From positions 1-31,919 of IMG/VR virus record IMGVR_UViG_3300002488_000009: a stretch of 31,919 bases of DNA, one strand, 5' to 3'. The position numbers were made by a program, and so were the translations under genes. The DNA comes from a virus. This document shows positions 30,601 through 31,919 of this stretch, piece after piece. How positions within the stretch are numbered: the stretch's first letter is position 1; the number at the start of each line of letters is the position of its first letter. The notes under the pieces were generated by a model that had not been told where the DNA came from, did not search any database, and saw only the letters and a list, made by a program, of their open reading frames with translations.

Positions 30601-31919
30601 TACTGCCTCCTACTTTGCTGTTGTTTAAGAATTTCCCGTTCCATTGCGGAATTAATCCTAGCGGCTGTCTGCGCCTCTTGACTTTGAAGCCGCTGGTTAA
30701 ATTGTTGGTTCCGCATCTCCATTCCTGCCTGCTCAAGCTGAAGTTTTGCCTGATCCAGAGCGGCGTCGCTTTGTTCGGACTGCGCTTTAATCTGAAGCTC
30801 TTGCTCCTTGAGTTGAACAAGCGGATCAGGTCCTTGGCCTTGGTTTGCCACTTGCTGACTGAGTTGTTTAAGCGTCTGCATACCTTGAGCGATAAGTTGC
30901 GCCGTCAAGCTTTCTATTTGTAGCATCTCTTCTTCATTTAAAGGCTGCCCTTGGCGCTGACCTACCTGCTGTAGATATTGAACCATAGCTTGCTCAGATG
31001 CCTCAATACGCACATGCTCCATGATATGTTTCTGAAGCGACACTGCTATCTGCGGTGCGGCACCTACCATGGGGGTAGAGCCAAAGACCATGTGTGCCAT
31101 AATGTGTGCCTGATGATCCTGTCCCTCGAAAGCTTTGAGCGGCACCATGTCTAAGGCGTTTATGTTTTCTTGCGCTGGATCTAAAGGAGACGGATCTTCC
31201 TCAATATTGCGGCGCAATATCTTGTCTACGTCACGAACCCCTAGCGCCTCATACATGTCACGCAATACTTCGTGCATGTTGTGCATTTCTGGGGCGGCTT
31301 GAGCTAACTGTAGTTTTGTCTGCGCTAACGCAATCCGCTGTGCCTGACTAAAGATATTTGGATCAGAGACAGGAATAACGTCCACACGCTCGTCAAAATC
31401 TTCTGACATAACGGACGCATCCGCACCTTCAACAGTGTACGGATAACTCTGCGGCAAGTAGTCCGCAATAACTCCAGATAACAAACGTAGCTCTTGACGT
31501 AGGGCATAGTGCATCCGCTTGTGTACAGCGGACATAATTCTTGAGCCCTGTTCCAACAATGCAACCGTCGTTCCTACAGCAGCCTGTTGGTTACCGTCCC
31601 CAACCTTCATGTCTGTAATTGTGGCAAAGCGACGGCCTGCGTCCACCACAAAACCAAGAAGTTGGAACAGCGTCGAGTCTGGACCCTTGAAAGGTAGAGG
31701 CATCAGACTGTCGGATAACCGACCACCGGGCGCGTCTACGTCTCTAAACTCACCGGGCTGGATGGGATCATCATCATCCCTAATCCGCATGCCACGGGCC
31801 TTGAAACCAGCAGGCAGATTGGAGAGAGTGCCAGCGTCGATGAGTTGACGGAGCGCCGCAGTGGCCGTCCGGGAAAGGCCACCGATGGTGTGTATTAAAC
31901 CTAACCCGTAAAAGCCAAA
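30600..31919 (-). CDS. Portal protein, C-terminal part (open at right edge)
   Basis: The frame is open to the right edge: codons upstream of the first internal ATG at 31790 read F-G-F-Y-G-L-G-L-I-H-T-I-G-G and continue into it, so 439 codons of a longer gene are visible. The segment M-R-I-R-D-D-D-D-P-I-Q-P-G-E-F-R-D-V and the following helical part (TLFQLLGFVVDAGRRFATIT, then D-M-K-V-G-D-G-N-Q-Q-A-A-V-G-T-T-V-A) match the crown and stem parts of P22-like portal proteins found in marine phages. The last 120 residues are very glutamine-rich, likely a coiled barrel. It forms the ring for DNA entry at one vertex and is the first structural gene in this window. Confidence 0.78.
   Translation of the reverse strand, partial: FGFYGLGLIHTIGGLSRTATAALRQLIDAGTLSNLPAGFKARGMRIRDDDDPIQPGEFRDVDAPGGRLSDSLMPLPFKGPDSTLFQLLGFVVDAGRRFATITDMKVGDGNQQAAVGTTVALLEQGSRIMSAVHKRMHYALRQELRLLSGVIADYLPQSYPYTVEGADASVMSEDFDERVDVIPVSDPNIFSQAQRIALAQTKLQLAQAAPEMHNMHEVLRDMYEALGVRDVDKILRRNIEEDPSPLDPAQENINALDMVPLKAFEGQDHQAHIMAHMVFGSTPMVGAAPQIAVSLQKHIMEHVRIEASEQAMVQYLQQVGQRQGQPLNEEEMLQIESLTAQLIAQGMQTLKQLSQQVANQGQGPDPLVQLKEQELQIKAQSEQSDAALDQAKLQLEQAGMEMRNQQFNQRLQSQEAQTAARINSAMEREILKQQQSRRQ

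Noticed and set aside
1-31919. Prophage or gene transfer agent cluster in a bacterial chromosome
   Set aside because: No bacterial gene, attachment site, integrase or repressor was seen. The GTA-like holin family also occurs in many lytic phages. The window alone cannot exclude an integrated state, but nothing in it supports one.

Overview
The window is the late (virion structure and lysis) module of a tailed double-stranded DNA bacteriophage. All 35 protein genes I support lie on the minus strand, so transcription runs from right to left. They are packed with one-, four- or eight-base overlaps and gaps of mostly under 20 bases. No host-type gene, tRNA, rRNA, integrase, CRISPR array or insertion sequence was seen. 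The terminase and replication genes are not in the window and presumably lie beyond its ends. The gene set is of a marine phage type: a GTA-like three-TM holin, a phage GroES, basic proteins of the DUF6321 and DUF5872 kind, and fibres with LamG, SPRY and DUF7483-like domains. A marine alphaproteobacterial host is plausible but only inferred. There is no recognisable tail tube, sheath or baseplate gene, while there are two adaptor-like proteins and several long alanine-, glutamine- and glycine-rich 'internal' proteins. A short-tailed (podovirus) particle is therefore the best guess.

Layout in transcription order. At 31919-28963 come a portal gene open at the right edge, a small conserved protein, an EF-hand/two-TM protein, a three-TM holin, a small acidic protein and a GroES-like co-chaperonin. 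At 28953-25975 come the scaffold, a head-associated protein, a decoration-like protein preceded by a hairpin that can mask its ribosome-binding site, and the major capsid protein. A strong rho-independent terminator follows the capsid gene, and directly behind it a perfect TATAAT box probably restarts transcription. At 25855-23009 come two small structural proteins and then a cluster of short genes, most of them very lysine/arginine-rich. One of these is a 43-residue gene built from three exact nine-residue repeats.

At 23002-20429 lie the head-tail connector and adaptor set with small accessory proteins. At 20412-13699 lie the receptor-recognition genes: a 319-residue protein with eleven 22-residue repeats, a 455-residue fibre with 71-residue repeats, a 1236-residue multidomain adhesin carrying a cupredoxin-like copper-site motif, and a tail-fibre-assembly-like protein. 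At 13686-830 lie a large tail or DNA-stabilisation-like protein, two small proteins (one a zinc ribbon) and four long proteins likely to be internal ejection or tail-lumen proteins.

The most striking item is at the end of the module. A 172-residue gene at 837-319 overlaps the 1478-residue virion-protein gene and matches the RTX-toxin-activating lysine acyltransferase (HlyC/ToxC) family, including the Ser-x-x-His and Asp active-site pattern. A phage-encoded protein acylase co-expressed with long internal virion proteins suggests that virion or ejected proteins may be fatty-acylated on lysine. Other observations worth a second look are the cupredoxin domain in the adhesin, a VGTVTV-type peptide that ends two small proteins and also forms the repeat unit of a third, repeated GG-x-V/M motifs in several unrelated proteins, and an 11-base copy of the 16S rRNA 3' end in front of a head gene.
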